A DNA stretch of 64,000 bases from UBA2137 sp963740205. Lineage in GTDB: Bacteria; Pseudomonadota; Alphaproteobacteria; Micavibrionales; Micavibrionaceae. Positions 54,203 through 63,999 of this stretch are shown here, piece by piece. Location: assembly GCA_963740205.1 (NCBI GenBank), contig CAVUDD010000004.1, forward strand, positions 190,075-254,074, given 5' to 3'. The position numbers were made by a program, and so were the translations under genes. Numbering within the stretch: position 1 is the stretch's first letter; every line of letters starts with the position of its first letter. The notes beneath the pieces were generated by a model. It was not told the DNA's origin and did not search any database. It saw only the letters and a list, made by a program, of their open reading frames with translations.

Positions 54203-54236
54203 AAAAACACCAACCATTTGAGCGGTTGGTGTTTTT
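54203..54236 (+). terminator. Intrinsic terminator of the bufferin operon
   Basis: AAAAACACCAACC (54203-54215) pairs with GGTTGGTGTTTTT (54224-54236) around an 8-base loop; also works in the opposite direction. Confidence 0.88.
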
Positions 54237-54305
54237 ATATGAAAATCTTGATATCTGCAAAATTCTACTGTATTTCTCTCCTTCTTATTGATAAAAGTAG
54301 AGCAT

Positions 54306-54692
54306 ATGCAGAAATTACAAAAAACATTATCGGGCGCAGTGGTCCTGAGTGAATTGAGTCACATCTTTTGTTGTGGTCTTCCTATTATGTTTTCGCTAGC
54401 TAGTCTAATGGCGGGCGTTGGCTTAATTACTGTTATGCCCGGCTGGCTAGAGATTGTTCATGAGTCATTCCATTCATATGAAATCCCCATGATCGTTGCA
54501 TCTGGTGCTATCCTTCTTTTGGGTTGGGGGTTACACCATCTAGCACGAAGAATTGACTGCAAAAGTACAGGGTGTGGGCATCCACCATGTGCACCAAAGA
54601 AGAAAAAATCAGATATTATTCTTATCTTTGCAACCGTTTTATACTCTTTGAATGTTATTCTTTATACATTCATTCATTTTCCCCATCTTTAA
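54306..54692 (+). CDS. Cys-rich membrane protein, MerC-like
   Basis: A 128-residue protein with about four membrane segments. The first contains a vicinal pair (ELSHIFCCGLPIMFSL) as in mercury/heavy-metal membrane carriers such as MerC, and a cytoplasmic or periplasmic loop carries RIDCKSTGCGHPPCAPKKKK, a likely metal-binding Cys/His cluster. It follows the bufferin operon after a terminator. No exact family recognised; metal handling is inferred. Confidence 0.62.
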   Translation: MQKLQKTLSGAVVLSELSHIFCCGLPIMFSLASLMAGVGLITVMPGWLEIVHESFHSYEIPMIVASGAILLLGWGLHHLARRIDCKSTGCGHPPCAPKKKKSDIILIFATVLYSLNVILYTFIHFPHL

Positions 54693-54704
54693 ACAAAATA
54701 CAGC

Positions 54705-55735
54705 ATGACTGGCGTGTTAATTACATTCCTGCTCTTTTTAGGAGCGTTTCTCCTAGTAGGTTTGTTTTCTGCAATAAAAAAAATCAAGACATCTGAGGAT
54801 TATTTGTTAGCCAGTCGAGATATTTCTCCGACTGCCGTAGGCTTGTCAGCGTCATCAAGTACAGCTAGCGGCTTTGCATTTACTGGTATAGTAGGCTTTG
54901 GATATACAATGGGTTTACCTGGTATCTGGATTATGTTGGCTACTATCATTGGAGGTTATATAGCGGTAAAGCTTGTTTCCCGGCCATTTAGAACATTTAC
55001 ACAGAGGCATAAAACATCGTGCTATACGGGATTTATAACTTCAGGGCTAACTGGTAAAGAAACGCCCGTTAGGTTGGCAATTGCAATTATTACAATTGTG
55101 GCGGTTATTCTTTATGCAGCTGCTCAACTTACTGCTGGCAGTAAGGCGTTACATGTTTTGTTTGGCTGGCATTACGACACTGGCTCGATTATTGGCGGAA
55201 TCATAGTCCTAACATATTGTTTTGCAGGAGGTATAAGAGCCTCAATTTGGACAGATGTGGCGCAATCTTTCGTGATGTTGTTGGCCATGATGGCCATGCT
55301 GTACGCTTGTATTCACTATGTTGGTGGTTGGAATGAGTTAATGGGGCAGCTTTCTGCTCTTGATCCTACCTATGATGATTTCTGGCCTGGAAATATGCAA
55401 GGTGGGGCTGCCGCTTTTATTGGAGGTTGGCTCTTCCTTGGGGTAAGTTTTATAGGATTTCCCCACGTTATGGTTCGCTTTATGGCTCTTCGGAAAGTGA
55501 AAGAAACCAATAAGGCCATAAACTGGTATTTTGCAATGTATGCAGCTTTCTACATTATTGCTTATCTGGTCGCGGTTTGTACGCGCGTTATCCTGCCTCC
55601 TGATATCATATTTGATAAAGAATTGGCGTTGTTAGAAACGGCGCAAATTGTTGCCCCATTTTTCCTTATAGGTCTGTTACTTGCTGGTGTTTTTGCAAGT
55701 ACAATCTCAACAGCAGATTCCTTGGTTTTGAGTGG
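54705..55735 (+). pseudogene. Sodium:solute symporter, truncated at junction
   Basis: An SSS-family transporter (PutP-like): YLLASRDISPTAVGLSASSS near residue 33, FAGGIRASIWTDVAQSFVML near residue 180, LLAGVFASTISTADSLVLS near residue 330. About 340 residues are normal, then the frame runs into unrelated DNA and stops at 55,928. Full-length members have 450-500 residues, so the last membrane segments are missing. The break coincides with the change of composition at about 55,732. Confidence 0.85.
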
Positions 55736-55740
55736 AATCA

Positions 55741-56547
55741 TCAGCGTCGTAGAGGTCCATCCATTCTCAACGCTCCATCTCTCACTTCAACAATTATGGG
55801 GTGCCAGTGCGCTTCATTGTAGCCACGACGGTATCCACACCACACTCCCTCTTTGTGTTCATCCGTCCATCTCCCTTCCATCTCTAAAGAGTTGTAACGT
55901 CCAAAATAATCACCAGGTGCTCCTTTAATAATGCGGATGGTCGCGTCTGCCCCAAGCGGTCCTCCTGCTCTCCTGAGTTCTTCTTTGAGCAGCTTCCCAA
56001 TATCCACTCGAGGAGACGCTGTCCCCTATCATAGGTTCACGCCTGCGCCTCGCGACGTGGCGTAAGTAATCTAGCGGTTGAAGCCACTTCTCTAGAGGCA
56101 ACTCTCTCACATCAGCGAGCCTCAACAGCATCCTTATCCTCCTCCGAGCTCATACGAATTTTTCGGACGACCTCTTGATCTTGAGCCTGCAGGGATATTT
56201 CCTCAGGGGGTGAAGCCACCCCCAAGTATGCAGCGATGCCTCCTCCTACGGGCACCCAATGAGCAGGAGACGGAGCCAAGTATGAATCATTGCCAACATA
56301 GACTTCGTAGCATTCGCCCAAGGCTATGAGCTCTGCGAGTGAATACTTTACAGGGCTCGTGTCTTCTATAGCGCAAGCTCGCAGTTGGTCTCGAGCATAC
56401 CTGAGCACAGCATGCTTGGGGCTCAAGCCCCATCTGCGGAGCGGTTCCCGTATGAGATTTGCCAGCGCTCCACGCCTTATCTCACCCTGCCTGTTAACGT
56501 AACCGGAGCTTTATCGCGAGCTGAGATTTAGTTGTTTTCTGAAGCAT
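55741..56547 (-). pseudogene. Third gene of the right-edge operon, unknown, frameshifted
   Basis: Starts at ATG 56547, sharing a base with the preceding TAA. Pieces in successive frames give about 270 residues: SGYVNRQGEIRRGALANLIR, then ALGECYEVYVGNDSYLAP, RLADVRELPLEKWLQPLDYL, DIGKLLKEELRRAGGPLGAD, and the end IIVEVRDGALRMDGPLRR with TGA at 55743-55741. Shifts are needed near 56,495, 56,125 and 56,010. I recognise no family. It ends within about 10 bases of the junction with the symporter gene. Confidence 0.5.
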
Positions 56548-58287
56548 TAGTTCTCTCCCTCAGCGGCGTTCTGCGCGATAGCAATGATGTCTCGACACTG
56601 ATCTCCATGAACCACCGCGATGAGAAGGACCTTCGCTCGTGTGCACGCCACATAAAGATCCTCCCGACGGAAGAAATCGCTGAAACCGCTAAGATCATAG
56701 AGGATGACAACCTCAGACTCCAAGCCTTTAAAAGAGCGCGCGGTAGTCACTAAGACGCCACCCCCATCGCGCCATTTACTCGTCGATGTCGTGAGAGGTA
56801 CACCATCAACTTCTGTTAGATCAAAAGCTCCCCTTTGGCTTTGATGCTGGCCCTATGATCGCGATCTGCTCTGGAAGAGATGTCTTCTTCCTCATGAGCG
56901 AGCGCAGGCCCTCTGCATGACGAGCCCTTTTTGTTGCCTGCTTGAACCTGCTCGAAGCACACGCAGTCCACTCCCTATGGGGGCTCTAGAGAAAACGTTT
57001 GGTTCTAAGCTCAACATAGAAGCGCAAGCCGCCGCGATGCGTCTGGTGTTGCGGCAGTTTATAGTGAGCTTGAAGTGAGCAGCGAAGTTCACGTCAGGAC
57101 GTTGGACTTCGCCGTAGAGCGACTGGTTCGGATCCAGTTGCAACCATACAATGGTCCATCTGGCTTTGACAGCAGTGACTGCGTTAAGACGTACCACCAC
57201 CCTAAAGCGAAGTCTTGTGCTTCATCTACGACGATAGCGTCGAAGTGATTGGGGTCGACCGAGCATATCCAGTTCTAAGATGGCCTGCTCCATTATATCT
57301 GGTACCTCTTCCTGTCCAGAACTCCGATGTCATCTCGCCTCCGTTTGTTGGCGAAAATGCTATGCCAGCGTCGTCAGAGAGTCTCCTCGCTAGACCATGG
57401 AAGTGGTAAATTGAGAGGTGTTTGCACCGACACCCCTGAGTTGTCGGGTCTTCTTTCACCTGACGACGAACCCACTCTGCGAGGTCCTTGTTGTAGCACG
57501 TGAAGAGTACATCTTTACCTTCGCGGGCGAACGCGATCGCCTTGTGTAGCGCGAGGAATGTCTTGCCGGACCCGGCGACCCCCTCGACGAGCACCCTCTC
57601 TTGGCTATACAGACCTTCAAAGACTTTGGCCTGAGTCTCTGTCAACTCAAGGAGCCGCTGAGTGGCCAATTCTATGTCTGGCCCCACAGGACGAAAAATC
57701 TTGAACTTTGGCATCAGACAATCATGCAAGAGCGTTCGATAAAGATTGGCTTGTAGGCTTTGAGAGGACTCTGTCCAGGCCTCGAAAGCAAACTCCACTG
57801 AGTCGCTCATACTCGTCAACTGTCGACGCGAAATGATGATTGTTTTGTCTGAATGAGGCGGAGGTTCGCCTTCATAGTCCATGTGAGGAAAGACGACGGC
57901 GTAGCCATGCACTACTTGAAACCTCTGAATCTTTCCTCCTGAGCGCTCCTTCACGATGCTGAGCAGCGCGTGCATGTTGCGTCGGGCTTGCTCAAACGGA
58001 TCCTGAAACTTTCGGTGCCCTCCCTTCGTGTCTCTGAACCATTCACGACCATTGTGTTTGATCGTGTCTCCTCCTTTGACTTTAGAATGAGCATGCCCCG
58101 TCAGGATGCAACACCACAAAATCTGCCTCTCCCTCTAAGAAAGCTTCTCCTCGCCATGGTCTCAACCACGGATATGAATGCAGCACGGTGTACTCGTCGC
58201 TGAGTTGATCACGCAGCGCTATGTAAGTAGACACCTCTGAGGCGTGCTCTAACTCAGATGGATCATATTAGGTAATATTCGCGCCAT
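56547..58287 (-). pseudogene. NERD-domain SF1 (UvrD-like) helicase, frameshifted
   Basis: Start ATG 58287 shares its A with the stop of the giant helicase (TGATG). The N-terminus is a NERD nuclease-related domain (ALRDQL, then GEADFVVLHPDG, KVKGGDTI, DPFEQARRNMHAL). Then RVLVEGVAGSGKTFLALHKA (Walker A), VVDEAQDFALG (Walker B, near 57,215), DPNQSLYG (motif III), FKLTINCRNTRRIAAAC (motif IV) and FKGLESEVVILYDLSGF with LYVACTRAKVLLIAVV (motifs V-VI). About 580 residues in all. At least five frameshifts; restoring a third C near 58,255 would read through from the start. Such proteins are common in defence islands. Confidence 0.75.
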
Positions 58288-59183
58288 CACTGCTCTCCGT
58301 CGCGTTGGATTTTACCGTTACTCACTACTCCATACACCTCGCCGATTATGCTGATGTCTGTGATGGGGAATGACTCTCTGCGGACGCTGACCCCTGATGT
58401 ATACAAGATGGAGGCTTTCTCTTCACGCACCTTTGGAAGACCAATAGTCCATCGCTCTCCAGTAGCTTCAAATTTGCTTTCGTTCAGGATCAAGCGAGGA
58501 GTAGAGTCCTGGTTGCCCGCCGTGAACCCACTCTCATTTGGTGGAACTAAGACCACGTATGAACCTTCACTTAGGGGCCACTTGACGGAGCTAAATATTG
58601 ATCTGTCCAATCTGATGACGAACGCTCCTGCTGGAGCGCCCGTTAGGGAAACTCTTTCAATGACTGTTCGTTGAGTATGTGGGCTCAGGGAATCGAGAGC
58701 GTACACAGGTAAACCATCTCCTGTGACTGGCAGGATTGGTGGATTACGGTCGTTCGAAGCTCCGTCGCTTGAGACGCCGATAGCCTTCTTTATCGCCGCT
58801 GGGAGCGCTCTATCGATGAGGAGCTTATCGATGATTACGTGGTTGGAGTTTTCAGAGATCAGTTTTCGGCCAGCTGCAGTTCCCGCCTCATCGCTGACCA
58901 TCGGGTGACCAACTACGACGACGCGATTCGATCCACTTAATAGTCTCAGGCCCCCGTTTGTATTCTCTACAGCGTGATCTGATTCGGCTAAGTCCACCTC
59001 CATCATGCGAAGGAGGCGAGCCTCTTCCTTTATACCAATGGCGGGCATATCTCCCCTGCAGATATGATGCAGAAACTCTGCTGCTAGATTGCGATCTAAG
59101 TACTTGTGGTCCCACTTGTTTTTGTAGCTACGCAAGCATTCATAGCAAGAGTGCGTGCACTTACATGACTCCAAACGTGTCAA
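58287..59183 (-). pseudogene. Giant helicase fragment: MZB four-Cys motif and unique C-terminus
   Basis: Begins with TRLESCKCTHSCYECLRSYK followed by NKWDHKYLDRNLAAEFL, the C-x-C-x3-C-x2-C MZB signature. About 250 further residues have no relative I recognise; they include DNA-binding-like segments of mixed beta structure (RVVVVGHPMVSDEAGTAAGR). It ends at TGA 58289-58287, overlapping the start of the NERD helicase. Confidence 0.75.
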
Positions 59184-59266
59184 CGCTTCTTTAACAGCAG
59201 CTCGGATCCTTCACAGCGGCGCTAACAAAACCTGCGCCTCCTGGCGTAAGATCATAGAGGTAAATC

Positions 59267-59671
59267 TCAACCTCCTCTCCTGTGCGCCCCCCTTCTGTCA
59301 TCGTGATACGTACCCGCAGCCCCGATATCAGATGGTTCAAGGTCAAGGATCTTCGCTGCCGCCGTCGCCAAAGCCTCAGCTGTAGTCGTGAGGACTATTT
59401 TGGCGGCGATTGAACCTGGCTTAAGGTTCGCTCCTCTGCTCAAGTTGAAGCGTAAGAGCGCTATGTCGGTTTCAAATTCATTGCCGAGCACGACGGTCGT
59501 CGCGTAGCCGTTACAGATGGATCCACTTGTTTTATAATCTGGGTTTGGCCGCGTGTGACCGCCGCGGCTTTGGAGTTCTCCAGATCCCCAGCCATTGGGT
59601 TCAGTTCGCCCACAATCGTGACAGTATAAAAAGCCAGGGCGATTTGGCTCTTGGGAGCCAGTGTTCGTCAA
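59267..59671 (-). pseudogene. Giant helicase fragment: DUF1998/MZB first part
   Basis: FLYCHDCGRTEPNGWGSG, then FETDIALLRFNLSRG and ALATAAAKILDLEPSDIGAA, the standard DUF1998 core. The frame then shifts near 59,300 and passes through a YLYDLTPGGAGFVSAAVKDP reading, visible in the bases 59,205-59,265, toward the Cys motif. Confidence 0.7.
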
Positions 59672-60304
59672 GACGAGGCGCTGTTTCTCCGTCCAAAAAA
59701 GTGAGCCGATAACTACTCAATGAGGAAATTTTCGCGGAGGCTCGACCATCCGTGAATGGTGCGCTCAGCTTAGCACGTGTGGGACGAGTAGGAGTGGGGC
59801 TGTCACCTAAAGGCAACTCGGCTTCCATCTCCACGGGGTGCGCGAAGCCAGGAGGTCTGAACCACCGAACCCCTTTCTCGAAAGCATCGGGGGTCTTACA
59901 CGCTGGGCATGCGCGATCGCTCCTTCTTCCGTTCTCTCCTGTTCCTCTACGAGAGCGTATCCGCAGTGATCGCATTCGAAGTATGTCTTTGTCTTCCGCC
60001 AAGCTTCTTTGCAATCTTTTCTGCCAAAAGGAGTCCATATGGCGAATGAGTAGTGACGTTCGCCGTTTACTACTTCTGGCGCGTAGCTAGAAAGGGCTTG
60101 GTTGAGACCAAGCTGAGGAGAGTATTTTATACAAGCACGTCGCGATGTGCTCGCGCTTCGATCAACACATGGAATGTCACGACGTCTGTTGGGAACGCGT
60201 ATCGGGGGAGCACCCCTCTCGAGCAAATAAGAGGTCGAGCAGCTTCTCTGAATGAAGATTGGTCCTTGAGTCCTCGCCTCTTTGTTCATCAGCGTAAACC
60301 TCAA
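59601..60304 (-). pseudogene. Giant helicase fragment: zinc finger before DUF1998
   Basis: Frames 59807-60304 and 59601-60038 give LNQALSSYAPEVVNGERHYS, then YFECDHCGYALVEEQ, and then CPACKTPDAFEKGVRWFRPP: a CxxC...CxxC zinc site and the lead-in GFAHPVEMEAE of the DUF1998 domain. Confidence 0.65.
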
Positions 60305-60801
60305 GACCTCCCCGATCGGTGTCTTCGGCCTCAGCTATAGAGTTACTGATTGGCTCTTCGTTAACTGTATTCGATGCCTCTTTGGGGCCAGCTTCTATCA
60401 AGCGCAGCATCCTGAGCAGTGACTCAGGGACTTTTTCTATGAAGTGTGGGTTCCTCTCAATGATTTGCTGAATGGACAACTTCATTCAGAGCTTCTTCGA
60501 CTTGCTGGCTCTCTGAATTCAACCAGGCTTTCAATCCGAAGTAAGAGAACCCTTCGGCATCACCATCTCGAAAGTCTCGAAGCATTCCTAAGCTTTCGAA
60601 GACGTTCGCGCTGACTTCGCCTTCTTGTGCTGGAATAGCGTACATTTGGAACATACTCATTATGAGCGAGAAGCAGTGCCTCTGAATAATCTCCTCATTA
60701 TCCATGTTCAGGATAGGATCAGGCACTGGTCCGCTCACCATGTCTGCAGGGCTCTTGAGAAACTCTTGGTCGTGGCTGTCTGCTCCGCAATAAGTCACCA
60801 C
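60177..60801 (-). pseudogene. Giant helicase fragment: post-helicase linker
   Basis: Two frames (60457-60801 and 60177-60485) give VTYCGADSHDQEFLKSPADM, then a helical segment, then a Glu-rich stretch and SEKLLDLLFARE. Adding one G to the run at about 60,224 continues the frame into VLPRYAFPTDVVTFHV, a conserved signature of DUF1998-linked helicases. Confidence 0.65.
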
Positions 60802-61015
60802 GCTTGAGAGGGATGAGCCTCTCCTGCCGCTCTCTGCCCGCTCTTCGTCGATAGTTGGCGCGACCCGGCGGCACGTTCCTCAACGCCACAGCAGTGAGGC
60901 TGCCGATGTCGATGCCAACTTCCATCGTCGTAGTGCAAGACAGCACGTCAATCGGCCCTTCACGCTCCCCTTCTGTCTGACGACGTCTAAATCTTGGAAC
61001 CTTAGCTCGTGCCAT
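60719..61015 (-). pseudogene. Giant helicase fragment: motifs V and VI
   Basis: IDVLSCTTTMEVGIDIGSLT (motif V) and VPPGRANYRRRAGR (motif VI, GRANY..RAGR) are clear. The sequence after the first RAGR loses G residues relative to the expected RAGRAGRRGSS, then the next frame takes over with VVTYCGADSHDQEFL. Confidence 0.75.
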
Positions 61016-61521
61016 TCTGCTCTAGCGACAGCGCCATTGTTAGCGCTGTCATTGAGCGCTGCTGAGTGTTCTGCTGCGATGTATGGGTGTGGAGTATAAT
61101 TCTCGTCTGCTCTGAGTCGTTCGGTGTGTCTCCGGAAGTGCTCCTTCCTTGATCTAAATACAGTGTCATTGAGAGGATTTACATGACTCGTTGTGCCTCC
61201 ACAGGCTCGCTGTCCAAAATGAACATAGCACTTCGTGCCAGCCAGAGGGTTCAATGGTTGTACTGTCGTGCATATGTCGCATCGACGCCATTCAATGTCG
61301 GAAGATACTACTTTTAAGCTGTTCGATTTTAAAAGGAATCCATTCGCTGTCTGTTTATCACCGAGGACTCCTTCTACGAATTCGCCCCATGCTGACGATC
61401 TCTTGCCGCGCTTATTGAGATTAGCGTTGGACCATTTTTTTCCTACGATCTCTTTGAGATGGCTAGGGAACGCCCCGCTGACGCGACTGACTCTCGCCCT
61501 CTGTCTGATCCCCTGAAGCAT
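60880..61521 (-). pseudogene. Giant helicase fragment: second zinc ribbon
   Basis: Contains WRRCDICTTVQPLNPLAGTK followed by C-Y-V-H and a later Cys, another zinc-binding segment, and PYIAAEHSAALNDSANNGAV, which in this family lies just before the helicase motif V region. After LRFQD the correct reading passes to the overlapping frame at about 60,990. Confidence 0.65.
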
Positions 61522-63163
61522 CTATCCAATCCAACGGTGTGGTGGGTAGGCAGATAGCGTTCCTTTGAATCGCATGATGCAACCAGAGATCCAACAGCGC
61601 TCGCCGTCGTACGTCGTCTGAAAAGTCCTCTGCTCCTGGGGGCACCGGTAAAGCATTGAATTCATCTTCGTCTAGTCGGTCAATAACAGCGCTGATAGTC
61701 GCCAGCCCTAGCGCGTTGAGGCCGGTGTAACGATCTTTTAATACAGGATAGAGAGCAGACATCAGTGACTTGTTTATTCGTCCTTCATTGATGTGGCTCG
61801 ACAGTTTTGCAAAATTGTCCCACGACCCTGGCGGTGACAATTCCATCAGCTTTCGAACTGAGTCCATGTCCTTCTCAAAATACTTGGCTTGAGGAGGGCG
61901 GAGCTTTACATCATGCTTCACACATCCGGAGAGGAGCACTGCATAAGCGTGAGATAAAGTTATAGGTCTATCGAACTGGGATTCTAAATGCTCCAGCCCG
62001 CTTAGAAAGAGAGGGCGGACAGCGTCTCTCATCGAATATTGCTGTAACTTTCCAGCGAGCCGAGAAGATGCCTGTCTCCCATCAGAAAAGATGAGAGCTT
62101 TTCTTCCTTTCAATGGGGTGTTGACCTGAAAATTTGGTGGCTGTTCAAGAAGCTGTGACGAGACTAGCTCTTGAAAAGGTTCATCACCTTTAGTGACGTG
62201 ATCCATAGAATCTCGCCCTTTGGCGCCACATCTTACGCAAGACTGAAACTCCCCTTCAGGTGTGTCTTTTTGCCCCAACATTGGAAGCCACACCTCTCTC
62301 GCCTTATCGCTTTGAGAGCCAAGACGTCCAGACACAGGCTCTAAATAGTCGAGCCTCGCTGATCCTGTGGGGGGCTCTTCCAAAGACAAATATATCGGTT
62401 CAACTACACCTTCAGCGTCATCTGCTTCTCCGACATCTTCTGGCCACAGGTAGTCAGGTTTATTCGGGTCGAATGCGTACGCTTTAAAATATGCTGAGCC
62501 ACAAGATCGGCATGTGTGTAATTCGAATGCCCGAGCACCGCACTCGCATGTTCTGTGAGGCTGAGCGTAGAGTGCTCCCGTAGGAGAAGGAGCGTAATCA
62601 TCGTCTGAGGTTGACTTCGCGATCAGTGAGCATTCTGTGTCTGCGCATGCCCATAGACCAGGGAGGCCTCGAAAGAAGGCGTGGACTCTCGCGGCTAAAA
62701 TAGGCGCGTCCTTGCTGCTTCTTTTAGCCATGGACGCAAGCTCAACCAACGCATTCGTGGCTTTATGAGCGGTTCCTGTCTCTATCGTTGGAAAGAGACG
62801 GGCACCAAGCTTCTTGATGTCTCTTGCGCTGGTCCTATTCCTGGACTTATCGCGCTCCAGATCTTCTTCAGCTAATGCTCCGCTTGTCAGATTTATGAGT
62901 CGTCCTGTAACCGGTAATTGATCCAATGCTTCATACAGCAACCGTCTCAGGTACTCGTCATCTATCAGGGCTGAGTCTCCTTGAGTCAACGTATCCAGTG
63001 AGACATCTGGGTCTGTCAAATGAAAGACTGGAAGAAGCGCCTGCAGTCGTTCACTCGCTGTACCTTGATGAAGGCTGTGAAGACCTATACTCGCGAGCGC
63101 TTCTCCTGCTGAGCGTGTCCCTGGTCCTGAAGGGTGTTCTGCCCGCTTCGTCCCTGTCAGCAC
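61463..63163 (-). pseudogene. Giant helicase fragment: zinc-finger insert and motif IV
   Basis: 566 codons. Residues 165-185 show FFRGLPGLWACADTECSL, then CECGARAFELHTCRSCGSAY, and CVRCGAKGRD near 310: three Cys pairs or clusters typical of zinc ribbons in these helicases. RKALIFSDGRQASSRLAGKL near residue 355 is the start of the second RecA domain (motif IV). The region between is specific to the large helicase family. Confidence 0.75.
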
Positions 63164-63999
63164 CTCAAAGCCGTCCTCTCGCTTTCCTGAGAGGTTCGCC
63201 GCGAATCGCTTCGGGCCTCAGGGTTTGAGAATGAGGCGCTCGTACATATGACCTGGATTTGTTCCAAAGACAGCGCTAGGCGGTTGCGGAGGCGTCTGAT
63301 GAGCATGGCGACCTCTGTACCCTGCGCTCCTCTGTAAAGGTGTGCTTCATCTAAGATTAGGATGAGGCGTTCTTGAGGATGAGCTTTGTAATAGGCTTTG
63401 GTCTCTTCGAATATACCGCGCTCAATCGGTCTAAGGAGCATGTATTCAAGCATCGAGTAGTTCGTGACGAGCAAGTCAGGCAGGCTTTTCTGTACCTCGT
63501 GCCTCAGAAACAACTCCTGGTCTTCCAGCCTCTCTACTGCTCTGACCCACTCTCCATCACGCCTCCACGAACCCTTTCCCAGCCAAGCGCTGATGCCATC
63601 TTCAGTGTTCACTCCTGTAGATGGCTTCGAAGGCCACTTCCCACGCGCTCGAAGATCGTCGATCAGTTGCTTTGTGTCAGAGTTTTCTTCTGCTTCTTTT
63701 TCAAGGTCCGTGAAGAATTGTATGGGCTTCTTCAACCTATCCCAGTGCTTGGCCGTCTCTTCCTTACGACGCCCAGGGTACAAAGTTCGCCCAGTGTATC
63801 TGGCGAACTTCATGGGTCGTCCGCCGTGATCAGTGAACCACCTTGATACGCTGTTGCCTCCAAACAGCATGCGAAGGCGACCCAGTTGATCGTTCACCAA
63901 GGCGTTCATCGGATAGAGGAGCAGTGATCTCACCGCGCGGGTTGAGAAAGAAGCGCTGCTGTTTTTCGCCTCCTCAGCGATGCGGCCAAGGATGGGCAA
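63157..63999 (-). pseudogene. Giant helicase fragment: motif Ia and DEAH box
   Basis: Visible segments: SLLLYPMNALVNDQLGRLRM (motif Ia), LLVTNYSMLEYMLLRP (between Ib and II), ILILDEAHLYRGAQGTEVAM (motif II, DEAH) and VICTSASFSNPEA (motif III, SAS where SAT is common). The frame ends just after this; restoring one C in the run at 63213-63215 reads on as KRFAANLSGKREDGFEVLTG into the next fragment. Confidence 0.8.

Noticed and set aside
63373..63846. Plus-strand frames in the right-hand region (also 58348-58674, 59752-60090)
   Set aside because: They lie opposite conserved helicase motifs, show no family resemblance and arise from the G+C-richer minus-strand coding.
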